DNA of 20,547 bases from the NCBI GenBank assembly GCA_030038765.1, contig JASHRA010000171.1, positions 1-20,547 of the forward strand, in the 5' to 3' direction. Of the stretch, positions 1 through 7,646 are shown one piece after another (positions within the stretch are counted from its first letter, which is position 1; every line of letters begins with the position of its first letter). A program made the translations under genes and the position numbers. A model generated the notes under the pieces. It had not been told where the DNA came from. It did not search any database and saw only the letters and a list, made by a program, of their open reading frames with translations. The DNA is from Candidatus Dormiibacterota bacterium. Lineage in GTDB: Bacteria > Chloroflexota > Dormibacteria > Aeolococcales > Bog-877.

Positions 1-15
1 CGGGCTCCTCCGCCG

Positions 16-51
16 CCCGGGGCCCGGGCCGTGCCCGGAGCGGGCCCCGGG
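16..51. terminator. GC-rich hairpin downstream of glutamate dehydrogenase
   Basis: A perfect 11-bp inverted repeat has arms at 16-26 (CCCGGGGCCCG) and 41-51, with a 14-nt loop. It lies about 80 nt past the glutamate dehydrogenase stop on the minus strand. There is no T-tract, so it is not a textbook intrinsic terminator. High-GC bacteria can use U-less hairpins at gene ends, so termination or mRNA 3'-end protection is an inference. Confidence 0.35.
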
Positions 52-54
52 ACA

Positions 55-90
55 GAGGGGAGCGACTCCCGCCGCGCTGACGCTCCCCTC
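55..90. terminator. Second hairpin downstream of glutamate dehydrogenase
   Basis: A perfect 10-bp inverted repeat has arms GAGGGGAGCG at 55-64 and CGCTCCCCTC at 81-90, with a 16-nt loop. It sits between the hairpin at 16-51 and the end of the minus-strand glutamate dehydrogenase gene, so the two hairpins are in tandem. No U-tract follows. The likely role is transcription termination or 3'-end stabilisation of the gdhA message (inference). Confidence 0.4.
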
Positions 91-132
91 CGCCCGGGCG
101 GGCCGGGCCCCGGCCCCTTCCGAAGGCGCTGT

Positions 133-1416
133 CTAGGGGTAGATGCCGCGGGCGGCGGTGGCGTCCGCGACCCGCTTCACCGCCAGGCAGTAGGCGCCCA
201 TGCGCAGCGTCGCGTGGTGCTCCTGGGCCAGGGCGTCGGTCTGCTCGTAGGCCAGCTCCATGATCCGGGAGAGCCGGGAGTTGATCTCCCCCTCCTCCCA
301 GAAGAAGGACTGCAGGTCCTGCACCCACTCGAAGTAGGAGACGGTCACCCCGCCGGCGTTGGCCAGGATGTCCGGGACCAGTACCACGCCGCGCTGGTCG
401 AAGATGTCGTCGGCCTCGGGGGTGGTGGGGCCGTTGGCCGCCTCCACCACCAGGCGTGCCTTGACCCGGCCCGCGTTGGCCATGGTCAGCTGGTTCTCCA
501 GGGCGGCCGGGATGAGGATGGTCACGGGCAGCTCCAGGAGGTCGGCGTTGCTGATCTCCTGGCGGGAGCCGGCGAAGCCCTGGACGCGGCCCTTCGCCCG
601 GGCGTGTTCCAGGAGCTCGGGCAGGTCCAGGCCCTCCGGGTTGTAGATGCCGCCGAAGACGTCCGAGACGGCCACCACCCGGAACCCCTCCTGGTGCAGC
701 AGGCTGGCGGTGACGCTGCCGACGTTGCCGAATCCCTGCACCGCCACCGTGGCCTCGGCGGGGTCGATGCCGAGGCGGCGGCAGGCCTCCTTGGTGACCA
801 CCATGACGCCCCTTCCGGTGGCCGCGGGACGACCCTCGGAGCCCCCGATGGAGAGCGGCTTGCCGGTGACCGTGGCCGGCACCGAGTAGCCCTTCTCCAT
901 CGAGATCGTGTCCATGATCCAGGCCATGATCTGCTGGTTGGTGTTGACGTCGGGGGCGGGGATGTCGGACTCGGGGCCGATGAGGATGGAGATCTCGCTG
1001 GCGAAGCGGCGGGTCATGTGCTCCAGCTCGCCGGGGCTGAGCTCGGAGGGGTCGCAGATCACGCCTCCCTTCGCTCCCCCGTAGGGGAGGTTGGTCACGG
1101 CGCACTTCCAGCTCATCCACATGGCCAGGGCCTTGACCTCGTCGAGGCTAACCTGGGGGTGGTAGCGGATGCCTCCCTTGGCCGGCCCGCGGGTGAGGTT
1201 GTGCTGGACCCGGTAGCCGGTGAAGATGCGGATCCGGCCGTCGTCCATGCGCACCGGGAAGTTCACGGTGAGCTCCCGGCGCACCTCGCGCAGCACCTGG
1301 CGGAGGCCGGCGTCGAGGCCGAGGATGCTGGCCGCCTGGTCGAACTGCCGCTGGGCGGTGACGTAGGGGTTGCTCTCCTGCGCCGTCGGGGTCGCCGTCA
1401 GCACGCTCTCAGCCAT
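133..1416 (-). CDS. gdhA: Glutamate dehydrogenase (Glu/Leu/Phe/Val dehydrogenase family)
   Basis: Cytoplasmic enzyme for reversible oxidative deamination of glutamate to 2-oxoglutarate and ammonia with NAD(P). The 427-residue length is typical of the hexameric family. Visible features are the substrate-binding stretch K80-GGIRYHP, K104, the PYGGAKGG motif with catalytic K116, the aspartate in APDVNT (D156), and a Rossmann GFGNVG motif at about 228-233. The open frame extends further upstream, but the ATG at 1416 is chosen because AGGAGG lies at 1423-1428, 6 nt away, and homology begins just after it. It follows the APC transporter on the same strand after a 160-nt gap containing a hairpin, so it may be co-transcribed or separately initiated. 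Coenzyme preference cannot be read with certainty, and leucine or phenylalanine dehydrogenase is less likely given the length and motifs. Confidence 0.95.
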   Translation of the reverse strand: MAESVLTATPTAQESNPYVTAQRQFDQAASILGLDAGLRQVLREVRRELTVNFPVRMDDGRIRIFTGYRVQHNLTRGPAKGGIRYHPQVSLDEVKALAMWMSWKCAVTNLPYGGAKGGVICDPSELSPGELEHMTRRFASEISILIGPESDIPAPDVNTNQQIMAWIMDTISMEKGYSVPATVTGKPLSIGGSEGRPAATGRGVMVVTKEACRRLGIDPAEATVAVQGFGNVGSVTASLLHQEGFRVVAVSDVFGGIYNPEGLDLPELLEHARAKGRVQGFAGSRQEISNADLLELPVTILIPAALENQLTMANAGRVKARLVVEAANGPTTPEADDIFDQRGVVLVPDILANAGGVTVSYFEWVQDLQSFFWEEGEINSRLSRIMELAYEQTDALAQEHHATLRMGAYCLAVKRVADATAARGIYP

Positions 1417-1422
1417 CTGCAA

Positions 1423-1428
1423 CCTCCT
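1423..1428 (-). promoter_or_regulatory. Shine-Dalgarno site of gdhA
   Basis: The minus strand reads AGGAGG 6 nt before the ATG at 1416. It decides the start against a longer in-frame extension that reaches to 1617 and would overlap the end of the APC transporter gene. Confidence 0.8.
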
Positions 1429-1442
1429 CGTTGACGGAACCC

Positions 1443-1470
1443 ATTGTGCCCGAGGCGGGCGGCGGCTGAA
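1443..1470 (-). promoter_or_regulatory. Weak candidate promoter for gdhA
   Basis: On the minus strand CACAAT (1443-1448) could be a -10 box, with TTCAGC (1465-1470) 16 nt upstream as a poor -35. It would give a leader of about 20 nt that includes the Shine-Dalgarno site. The match is weak and read-through from the APC transporter gene is an equal alternative. Confidence 0.25.
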
Positions 1471-1520
1471 GCTCGCGCGCTGGCAACGTCGAGGGGGACG
1501 GTCGCTGGGCGGGCACGCGA

Positions 1521-1560
1521 GACGGCCGGACCAGCGCCCCGAGGCGCCGGCCCGGCCGTC
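1521..1560. terminator. Nested hairpin between APC transporter and gdhA
   Basis: A perfect 9-bp stem, GACGGCCGG (1521-1529) with CCGGCCGTC (1552-1560), encloses a second 5-bp stem, GCGCC (1534-1538) with GGCGC (1543-1547). It lies 17 nt past the transporter stop codon on the minus strand, the position expected for a terminator or attenuating hairpin between the two genes. No U-tract is present. Confidence 0.4.
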
Positions 1561-1576
1561 CTTGACTCGTGATCGG

Positions 1577-3286
1577 TCAGCTGACTGCTGGGCCGGGGCG
1601 GGCCGCTGAGCCGGCAACCGGGGAAGCGCCCGGGCCGAAGGCCCCGGCCTGCTCCTCGGGAACCACCACCTTGTCCACCATCTCCCGGATCGTCTCGGTC
1701 GGCAGTGCCGACCGCATCGCCCAGAAGTAGATGAGCACGCTGAAGATCGCCACCAGGACGATGTCCCACCACACGGCCGCGCCGCCGAACCAGGGGTTGG
1801 TGAGCGGCCCGAAGGCGCTTCCCCAGGTGATGAAGCCGATGCCCAGCAGGTAGACGGGCAGCCAGCCCGAGGCCTGCAGGTTGAGCTCGGGGACGGTCGG
1901 GTTCCAGTGGAAGGCCCGGTTCGCTCCGAGGATTACGTAGCCGATGAGGATGGCGATGCCCAGCTTCCAGACCGTGGTCCAGCCGGACCACAGGATCAGC
2001 AGGTTGGCGATGACGAAGGCGAGCGGGCAGAGCCAGGACGCCTGCGGGAGCCGGTAGGGACGGTTCTCACCCGGCAGGCGCCGGCGCAGCGCGCCCAGGG
2101 AGAGCGGGGCGCCGGCATACATGAGCACGCTGGCGCTGGTGATCAGGCCCACCAGAGAGGTCCAGCTGGGGAACGGTATGAAGGCGATGCAGCCCACCAC
2201 GAAGGCGGTGATCAGACCGACCCAGGGCACCGCGCGGCGGTCGGTCCACTCGTAGACCACGGGCACGTAGCCGTTGCGGGAGAGGCCGTAGGAGATCCGG
2301 GACGTGGAGGCCGCGTAGATGAGGCCGGTCCCGGAGGGCGAGACCACGGCGTCGATGTAGAGGATGACCGAGAGCCAGCCGAGGCTGGCCAGCGCGGCCA
2401 CCTGGGCGAAGGGCCCGGTCAGGCTGGCGCCCACGGTTGCCCATGCTCCGTGGAGGATCGAGGGTGGCAGCGCGCCCAGGAAGACGATCTGCAGCAGGCA
2501 GTAGATGAGGACCCCGATGAGGACCGAGCCGATGATGGCCCGGGGGATGTTGCGCTGCGGGTTGCTGCTCTCACCGGCCAGCTGGTCCGCCTGCTCGAAA
2601 CCGAGGTAGGCGAAGACGATGCCGCTGGTGGAGACGGCGGAGAGGATGCCCTTGGCCCCGTAGGGCATGAAGCCGTTGAGCGCGGTGAAGTTGCTGGCGT
2701 GGAAATCGGCGATTCCGATGACGAAGATGGTCAGCAGGGGGATGCCCACCTTCCACCAGGTGGCGACGCTGTTGGTGTTGGACAGCATCCGCACGCCGAG
2801 GAAGTTGATCGTCACCAGGACGGCCATGAAGACCACGGCGACGATGATCCCGACGCCCGTGAGCTCGCCCGTCGAGGCGACGATCCAGCTGTGGGCGAAC
2901 TGCCAGTGGTAGGCGTAGGTGATGGCGGCCAGCACCTCGATGGGGGCGACGGTGGCCGCCTGGAGCCAGGAGAACCAGCCGAAGGAGGCCCCGGCGGCCC
3001 CTCCGAACGCGTAGTGGGGGAATCGCGCGGTGCCGCCGGCGACCGGCCACATGGCGCCCAGCTCAGCGTGGGCCAGCGCCAGGATGAGCACGGCGACGCC
3101 GCCGATTACCCAGGAGATGATGGCCGCGGGACCCGCCACCTCGAGGGCGTTGCGGGCGCCGAAGAGCCATCCGGAACCGATGATCGAGCCCTCTGAGGCC
3201 CAGATCAGGCCGACGAAGCCGATGTCCCGCTTCAGGCTCCGGCTTCTGGCAAGCCCCCCGCCACCGGTCGCTTCGCTGACGGCCAC
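1577..3286 (-). CDS. APC-family amino-acid permease, YveA-like (aspartate/glutamate-type proton symporter)
   Basis: Integral membrane amino-acid transporter of 569 residues with about 12 or more hydrophobic helices. The N-terminal GSGWLFGARNA segment, AELGAMWPVAGGTARFPHYA, the region MPYGAKGILSAVSTSGIVFAYLGFEQ and NPQRNIPRAI are typical of the APC superfamily. As I recall them, they resemble the Bacillus aspartate-proton symporter YveA in the same order. The start is GTG at 3284-3286, preceded by a duplicated GGGAGG purine tract at 3290-3299. The C-terminal tail (about 30 residues, Gly/Ala/Pro-rich) is a cytoplasmic extension. Glutamate dehydrogenase lies immediately downstream, which supports an acidic amino acid as substrate, though the substrate itself is inference. 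A candidate promoter with CATAAT and TAGACA lies about 77-106 nt upstream. Confidence 0.92.
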   Translation of the reverse strand: MAVSEATGGGGLARSRSLKRDIGFVGLIWASEGSIIGSGWLFGARNALEVAGPAAIISWVIGGVAVLILALAHAELGAMWPVAGGTARFPHYAFGGAAGASFGWFSWLQAATVAPIEVLAAITYAYHWQFAHSWIVASTGELTGVGIIVAVVFMAVLVTINFLGVRMLSNTNSVATWWKVGIPLLTIFVIGIADFHASNFTALNGFMPYGAKGILSAVSTSGIVFAYLGFEQADQLAGESSNPQRNIPRAIIGSVLIGVLIYCLLQIVFLGALPPSILHGAWATVGASLTGPFAQVAALASLGWLSVILYIDAVVSPSGTGLIYAASTSRISYGLSRNGYVPVVYEWTDRRAVPWVGLITAFVVGCIAFIPFPSWTSLVGLITSASVLMYAGAPLSLGALRRRLPGENRPYRLPQASWLCPLAFVIANLLILWSGWTTVWKLGIAILIGYVILGANRAFHWNPTVPELNLQASGWLPVYLLGIGFITWGSAFGPLTNPWFGGAAVWWDIVLVAIFSVLIYFWAMRSALPTETIREMVDKVVVPEEQAGAFGPGASPVAGSAARPGPAVS

Positions 3287-3362
3287 AATCCTCCCTCCCG
3301 CTCAGTCGCGTGCCCCATGGAACGCGTGCGGAAGGCGCGCGAACCTCCGCACGGTGCCCGGC

Positions 3363-3392
3363 ATTATGCGCGGACGGCGCGCTGGCTGTCTA
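3363..3392 (-). promoter_or_regulatory. Candidate sigma-70-type promoter of the APC transporter
   Basis: The minus strand has TAGACA (3387-3392, 5 of 6 to the -35 consensus), an 18-nt spacer and CATAAT (3363-3368, 5 of 6 to the -10 consensus). It would start transcription near 3356 and give a leader of about 70 nt before the GTG at 3286. The box stands out against a background with very little AT. Confidence 0.55.
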
Positions 3393-3445
3393 GGTTCTGA
3401 GCTGGAGCGGCCGACGGCGTCAACAACACGTCCCAGCGGCCCGGC

Positions 3446-4843
3446 TCACTCTGCCGAAAGTCGCTTCCCCGGCCCCTTCCCGGACCGCCGCCGGCGCGCT
3501 GAATCACCCCAGAGCAGCGAGATGGCCGACACCGCGAGCGCGGTGGCGGCGAGGAAGAAGGCGGCCCAGCGGAAGCCGCTCACGGCCGCCAGTGGGCGGG
3601 CGGCGTGGGTCGCGTAGCCGCCCGCTCCCAGGTCGAAGACGAGGCCGGTGAGGGTCACTCCCGCGGCGGTGCCGAGGCCCCTCGTCATATTGAGGATTCC
3701 GCTGGCCACACCCGCCTGGCGGCGCGGCACGGAGCCCATGATGGCGGCGTTGTTGGCGGGAGTGAAGGCGCCGAGGCCGACGCCCGCGGCCGCCAGCTCC
3801 AGCGCTTGGAGGGCGCCGGCGGTGGGGAAGAGGCCAGCGCTGAGCAGCGCCAGGGCGGTGAGGGCCATGCCGCAGACGGTGGGGAGCCGGGCACCGTGGC
3901 GATCCGCCCAGACCCCGACCAGGGGCGCCGTGATCCCCAGGGCCAGGGGGAGCAGCAGCAGCCTGAGGCCGGCCAGGGCGGGGCTCAGGCCCTGGCCGGC
4001 CTCGAGCAGGAAGGTGAAGGCGAAGAGGCAGCCGAAGAGGCTGAGGAAGGCCAGTAGCCCGGTCCCGATGCCGATGCCGAAGGCGCGGCGGCGAAAGAGC
4101 GAGAGGCGCATCAGGGGGGCCGCGGCCCGCGCCTCCCAGACGACAAAGCCGAGACCGGCAAGGAGCGCCAGCAGGAGGCAGCCGACGATGGCCGGGCTGC
4201 TCCAGCCCAGCTCGACGCCGAAGGAGAGCGCCACCAGCAGCCCGGTCGTGGCGAGGAAGAAGAGGCCGATGCCGGGCCAATCCATGGGCTGCCGCTCCGA
4301 GAGTTCGCGGCTTCGCGGCAGGAGGAACCAGCCTAGGCCCAGCCCGATCAGGCCGGCTGGGACGGTGACGAAGAAGATCCAGCGCCATCCCCCCAGGACC
4401 AGCAGCAGGCCGCCCAGCGCCGGGCCGACGCAGAGGCCCAGGGCCTGGGCCGCTCCCTGCACCCCCAGGCCCCTGGCCACCTTGCCCCGGGGCATGGATT
4501 GCACCACGAGGGCGACGCTGTTGGCCTGGAGGGCGGCGGCTCCCAGTCCCTGAAGGACCCGGAAGCCGGCCAGGAGGGGAAGGCTGGGCGCCAGGCCGCA
4601 GAGGGCGCTGCCGACGATGAAGACCGCGAAACCGTAGATGTACAGGAGCTTGTGGCCGACCATGTCGGCAAAGCGCCCGACGGCGGTGACGAGGGCCACC
4701 AGGGTCAGCAGGTAGGCCAGCGGTACCCACTCGACGGCGCCCAGGTCGGTGTGGAAATGGCGCTGGATGGACGGCAGCGCGATGACGACGATGCTCGAGT
4801 CCAGCTGACCCATGAAGGCGCCGACGCAGACGGTGGCGACCAC
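3446..4843 (-). CDS. MFS transporter, DHA2 (EmrB/QacA-like) drug efflux family
   Basis: A predicted 14-helix major facilitator exporter of 465 residues, likely a proton-driven efflux pump for organic compounds; the substrate is unknown. Visible family marks are the first-helix motif MGQLDSSIVVIALPSIQ, characteristic of DHA2 members, and motif A between helices 2 and 3 (GRFADMVGHK). Hydrophobic segments continue to near the C-terminus, followed by a short basic tail (RRRRSGKGPGKR). The start is uncertain. GTG at 4841-4843 is the only standard start codon before the in-frame stop at 4997-4999, yet it begins within the first helix and has no clear Shine-Dalgarno site. A CTG at 4901-4903 would add about 20 residues, including a basic cytoplasmic lead-in (REPARPRRVAS) more usual for the family. 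It is divergent from the rhodanese gene and in line with the APC and gdhA genes. Confidence 0.9.
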   Translation of the reverse strand: MVATVCVGAFMGQLDSSIVVIALPSIQRHFHTDLGAVEWVPLAYLLTLVALVTAVGRFADMVGHKLLYIYGFAVFIVGSALCGLAPSLPLLAGFRVLQGLGAAALQANSVALVVQSMPRGKVARGLGVQGAAQALGLCVGPALGGLLLVLGGWRWIFFVTVPAGLIGLGLGWFLLPRSRELSERQPMDWPGIGLFFLATTGLLVALSFGVELGWSSPAIVGCLLLALLAGLGFVVWEARAAAPLMRLSLFRRRAFGIGIGTGLLAFLSLFGCLFAFTFLLEAGQGLSPALAGLRLLLLPLALGITAPLVGVWADRHGARLPTVCGMALTALALLSAGLFPTAGALQALELAAAGVGLGAFTPANNAAIMGSVPRRQAGVASGILNMTRGLGTAAGVTLTGLVFDLGAGGYATHAARPLAAVSGFRWAAFFLAATALAVSAISLLWGDSARRRRSGKGPGKRLSAE

Positions 4844-5141
4844 GAGCCAGTGGGCCCCCGGGTAGCTGGCGACCCGCCGCGGCCGGGCGGGCTCACGGAG
4901 CAGCCACCCGAAGGGTCCCCCGCTGGCGTCCGCGCCGGCGGCAGGCGCTGGCGCCGGGGACCGCCCGCGACCTTCCGTGGGTGGTCGGCCTAGCGCCTAG
5001 CGCGGCCCTGGCCGGGGGGCCGGGCGTCGGAGGCGGGGAGGAACAAGGGGGACTCCTGCGCCCACCCCGGCCCAGGGGTCGGGGTCGGGGCCGGGCGAGG
5101 TTGCTGCTGGCCCCAAATGTAGTGCCGCATAATCGCCCATC
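4844..5141. other. Intergenic region between divergent MFS and rhodanese genes
   Basis: This 298-nt gap separates two divergent genes. It contains the AT-rich box CATAAT at 5128-5133 near the rhodanese start and a tandem heptamer, CTAGCGC, at 4990-4996 and 4997-5003. If the MFS gene starts at a CTG near 4903 the gap is shorter. I see no clear -10/-35 pair for the MFS gene and no RNA gene. Confidence 0.5.
5128..5133 (+). promoter_or_regulatory. -10 box of a probably leaderless rhodanese transcript
   Basis: CATAAT (5 of 6 to consensus) ends 8 nt before the GTG start at 5142, so transcription should begin at or within a base or two of the start codon. There is no Shine-Dalgarno sequence between the box and the start. 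No convincing -35 element is present at 16-18 nt. Confidence 0.55.
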
Positions 5142-5477
5142 GTGGCCGTTAGCGTTCCCCTGGAGGTCGACGTCGAGGCTGCCCGCACCATGATCGCGGG
5201 CGGGGCACCGCTGCTGGACGTTCGCGACGCCGGCGAGCGCCAGCAGCGACGTATCCCCGGCGCCCTCTGGATCCCCATCGAGGAGCTGGCCCAGCGCTGG
5301 CGGGAGCTGCCCCCGGAGGGGACCCTGGTGGTCCACTGCGCGGCGGGCTCACGAAGCTACCGAGCCACCAAGTTCCTGCGGGAGCAGGGGCGGCTCGCCA
5401 CCTCCATGGTGGGCGGCCTCAGCGAGTGGGAGGCGAGGGGCCTGCCGACCGAGAGCGGACCCGCGGCGGGATCCTGA
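5142..5477 (+). CDS. Single-domain rhodanese-like sulfurtransferase
   Basis: A cytoplasmic 111-residue single rhodanese domain. Such proteins carry sulfur as a cysteine persulfide and pass it to cyanide, thiols or sulfur-carrier proteins. The active-site loop HCAAGSRS is intact, with catalytic Cys at residue 66. The fold signature PLLDVRDAGE (about 23-32), the IPGALWIPIEEL segment and the closing GGLSEWEARGLP helix are all present. The GTG start gives a complete domain and lies 8 nt after a -10-like CATAAT, so the message is probably leaderless. The gene precedes transketolase on the same strand by 87 nt, with no obvious functional link to sugar metabolism. The physiological sulfur donor and acceptor cannot be told from sequence. 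Confidence 0.9.
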   Translation: MAVSVPLEVDVEAARTMIAGGAPLLDVRDAGERQQRRIPGALWIPIEELAQRWRELPPEGTLVVHCAAGSRSYRATKFLREQGRLATSMVGGLSEWEARGLPTESGPAAGS

Positions 5478-5564
5478 GCCGACCCGGGTGCGGACCAGAC
5501 CTGCCGAGCGCGCCGCCCACCTCGCCGGACTCCCTCTTAGCTTCGAGGTGAGAGCATTGTCCCG

Positions 5565-7646
5565 ATGGCGCGCAGTCTCGAGTCCGCCCCAGTGAGCTCC
5601 GCTGGGCGGCTGCCCCGGGCGGGGAGCGAGCTCGACGACCTCTGCATCAACACCATCCGGACCCTCGCCATCGACGCCGTGGAGAAGGCCAACTCGGGGC
5701 ACCCCGGGCTGCCCATGGGCGTGGCCCCGGCGGCCTACGTGCTCTGGACGCGCTTCCTGCGCCACAACCCCAAGGACCCCGCCTGGCCCGATCGGGACCG
5801 CTTCGTGCTCTCGGCCGGGCACGGCTCCATGCTGCTCTACGCGCTGCTCCACCTGACCGGGTACGACCTTCCCCTGGAGCAGCTGCAGCAGTTCCGGCAG
5901 TGGGGCTCCAGGACTCCGGGGCACCCCGAGCGCGGACTCACCCCGGGGGTTGAGGTGACCACCGGGCCCCTGGGGCAGGGATTCGGCAACGGCGTCGGCA
6001 TGGCCATCGCCGAGCGCCACCTGGCCCACCGCTACAACCAGCCCGGGGCGACCGTGGTCGACCACCGCACCTTCGTCCTCTGCAGCGACGGGGACCTCAT
6101 GGAGGGGGTCAGCTCCGAGGCCGCCTCCCTGGCCGGGCACCTGGGCCTGGGCAAGCTCGTCTGCCTCTACGACGACAACCACGTCTCCCTCGACGGGCCC
6201 ACCTCCCTCGCCTTCACCGAGAACGTGCTGGAGCGCTTCGGTGCCTACGGCTGGCAGGTGCAGCGGGTGGAGGACGCGACCCTCGACCTGGACGGCATCG
6301 CGGGCGCCATCGAGGCCGCCATCGACGACGACCAGCGCCCCTCCCTGATCGCGCTGCGGACCCACATCGGGTACGGCGCGCCCCACAAGCAGGACACGAA
6401 CGCGGCCCACGGCTCCCCCCTGGGGGCGGAGGAGGCGGCCGGCGCCAAGCGGGCCTACGGCTGGGATCCCGCCCGGACCTTCTACGTCCCGGAGCCCGCG
6501 CTGACCCACTTCCGGGAGGCGCTGGAGCGAGGCGAGAGGCTGGAGGCGGAGTGGAACGAGCGCTTCTGCGGCTGGTGCGAGGGCCAGCCCGAGCTGGCCT
6601 ACGAGTGGCGCACCGCCCAGGCGGGAGAGCTGCCCGCGGGCTGGGAGGAGGCACTCCCCAGCTGGGCGCCCGGCGCGGACCCCCTCGCCACCCGCAGCTC
6701 CGCCGGCAAGGCGCTGGAGGCGCTCAGCCGGCGCATCCCCTGGATCCTGGGCGGCGACGCCGATCTCTCGGAGTCGACCAAGACGGCGATCCCCGACGGC
6801 GGGGACTTCGACGGCCACACCGGGGCCGGGCGCAACCTGCACTTCGGGGTCCGGGAGCACGCCATGGGAGCCGCCTGCAACGGCATCGCCGCCCACGGCG
6901 GCCTGCGACCCTACAGCGCCACCTTCTTCACCTTCTCCGACTACCAGCGCCCCTCGGTCCGCCTCTCCGCCCTCTCCCACCTGGGCGTGGTCTGGGTCTA
7001 CACCCACGACAGCGTGGGCCTCGGCGAGGACGGACCCACCCACCAGCCGGTCGAGCACCTGGCCGCGCTGCGCGCCATCCCCGGCCTGGTCGTGCTCCGT
7101 CCCGGGGACGCCAACGAGTCGGCCTGGGCCTGGGCGGTGGCGTTGGAGCGCCAGCACCAGCCCACCGCGCTCGTCCTCAGCCGGCAGAACCTGCCCGTGC
7201 TGGAGGGAACCCAGCGACTGGCGCCGGACGGCGTCGGCCGCGGCGCCTACGTCCTGCTCGAGGCCGAGGGCGGGTGCTCCTGCATCCTCATCGGGACCGG
7301 GAGCGAGCTCTCCATCTGCGTCGAGGCGTGGGCGCTGCTCCAGGCCCAGGGCGTGGGCACGAGGGTGGTCAGCATGCCCTCGATGGAGCTGTTCGCGGCC
7401 CAGCCCCGGGAGTACCGCGACGAGGTGCTGCCGCCCGGGGTCCGGGCCCGGGTCTCGGTCGAAGCCGGGGTGGAGCAACCCTGGTGGCGCTGGGTGGGGG
7501 AGAGGGGGGCCATCGTCGGCGTCAACCGCTTCGGCGCCTCGGCGCCCTACCAGACCATCTACCGCAACCTGGGCCTGACCCCGGAGGCGGTGGAGGCGGC
7601 GGCGCGGAGGCTGCTGGGCCCAGAAGGAGGTGCTCGGGATGGCTAA
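5565..7646 (+). CDS. tkt: Transketolase
   Basis: Thiamine-diphosphate enzyme of the non-oxidative pentose-phosphate pathway. It moves two-carbon units between ketoses (xylulose-5-P, fructose-6-P) and aldoses (ribose-5-P, erythrose-4-P). Full length at 693 residues. N-terminal domain: NSGHPG (about 43-48), SAGHGSM (83-89), TTGPLGQG (132-139), a cofactor motif SDGDLMEG (174-181) and YDDNH (202-206). Central domain: GVREHAM with the proton-relay Glu, then FFTFSDYQRPSVR and SVGLGEDGPTHQP. The start ATG at 5565 has a purine-rich GAGGTGAGAG upstream at a longish spacing of about 11-13 nt, and conserved sequence begins near residue 22. It is the first enzyme of a tight operon; its last 8 nt overlap the next gene. 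Confidence 0.97.
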   Translation: MARSLESAPVSSAGRLPRAGSELDDLCINTIRTLAIDAVEKANSGHPGLPMGVAPAAYVLWTRFLRHNPKDPAWPDRDRFVLSAGHGSMLLYALLHLTGYDLPLEQLQQFRQWGSRTPGHPERGLTPGVEVTTGPLGQGFGNGVGMAIAERHLAHRYNQPGATVVDHRTFVLCSDGDLMEGVSSEAASLAGHLGLGKLVCLYDDNHVSLDGPTSLAFTENVLERFGAYGWQVQRVEDATLDLDGIAGAIEAAIDDDQRPSLIALRTHIGYGAPHKQDTNAAHGSPLGAEEAAGAKRAYGWDPARTFYVPEPALTHFREALERGERLEAEWNERFCGWCEGQPELAYEWRTAQAGELPAGWEEALPSWAPGADPLATRSSAGKALEALSRRIPWILGGDADLSESTKTAIPDGGDFDGHTGAGRNLHFGVREHAMGAACNGIAAHGGLRPYSATFFTFSDYQRPSVRLSALSHLGVVWVYTHDSVGLGEDGPTHQPVEHLAALRAIPGLVVLRPGDANESAWAWAVALERQHQPTALVLSRQNLPVLEGTQRLAPDGVGRGAYVLLEAEGGCSCILIGTGSELSICVEAWALLQAQGVGTRVVSMPSMELFAAQPREYRDEVLPPGVRARVSVEAGVEQPWWRWVGERGAIVGVNRFGASAPYQTIYRNLGLTPEAVEAAARRLLGPEGGARDG
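7624..7630 (+). promoter_or_regulatory. Shine-Dalgarno site setting the tal-pgi start
   Basis: AAGGAGG lies inside the end of tkt, 8 nt before ATG at 7639. It favours this ATG over the in-frame GTG at 7630, which overlaps the site itself. Confidence 0.85.

Noticed and set aside
31..1434. Long plus-strand open frame of 467 codons opposite glutamate dehydrogenase
   Set aside because: It is the antisense shadow of a clear enzyme gene in very GC-rich DNA; the translation is Gly/Asp/His/Arg-rich without family motifs.
4990..5003. Tandem heptamer CTAGCGC twice
   Set aside because: Only two short units, not placed clearly against any promoter; likely chance in GC-rich DNA.
6081..6108. SDGD in place of GDG in the transketolase cofactor motif
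   Set aside because: SDGD at this place occurs in other high-GC bacterial transketolases as I recall, with the key Asp and Gly retained, so it is a family variant and not a defect.
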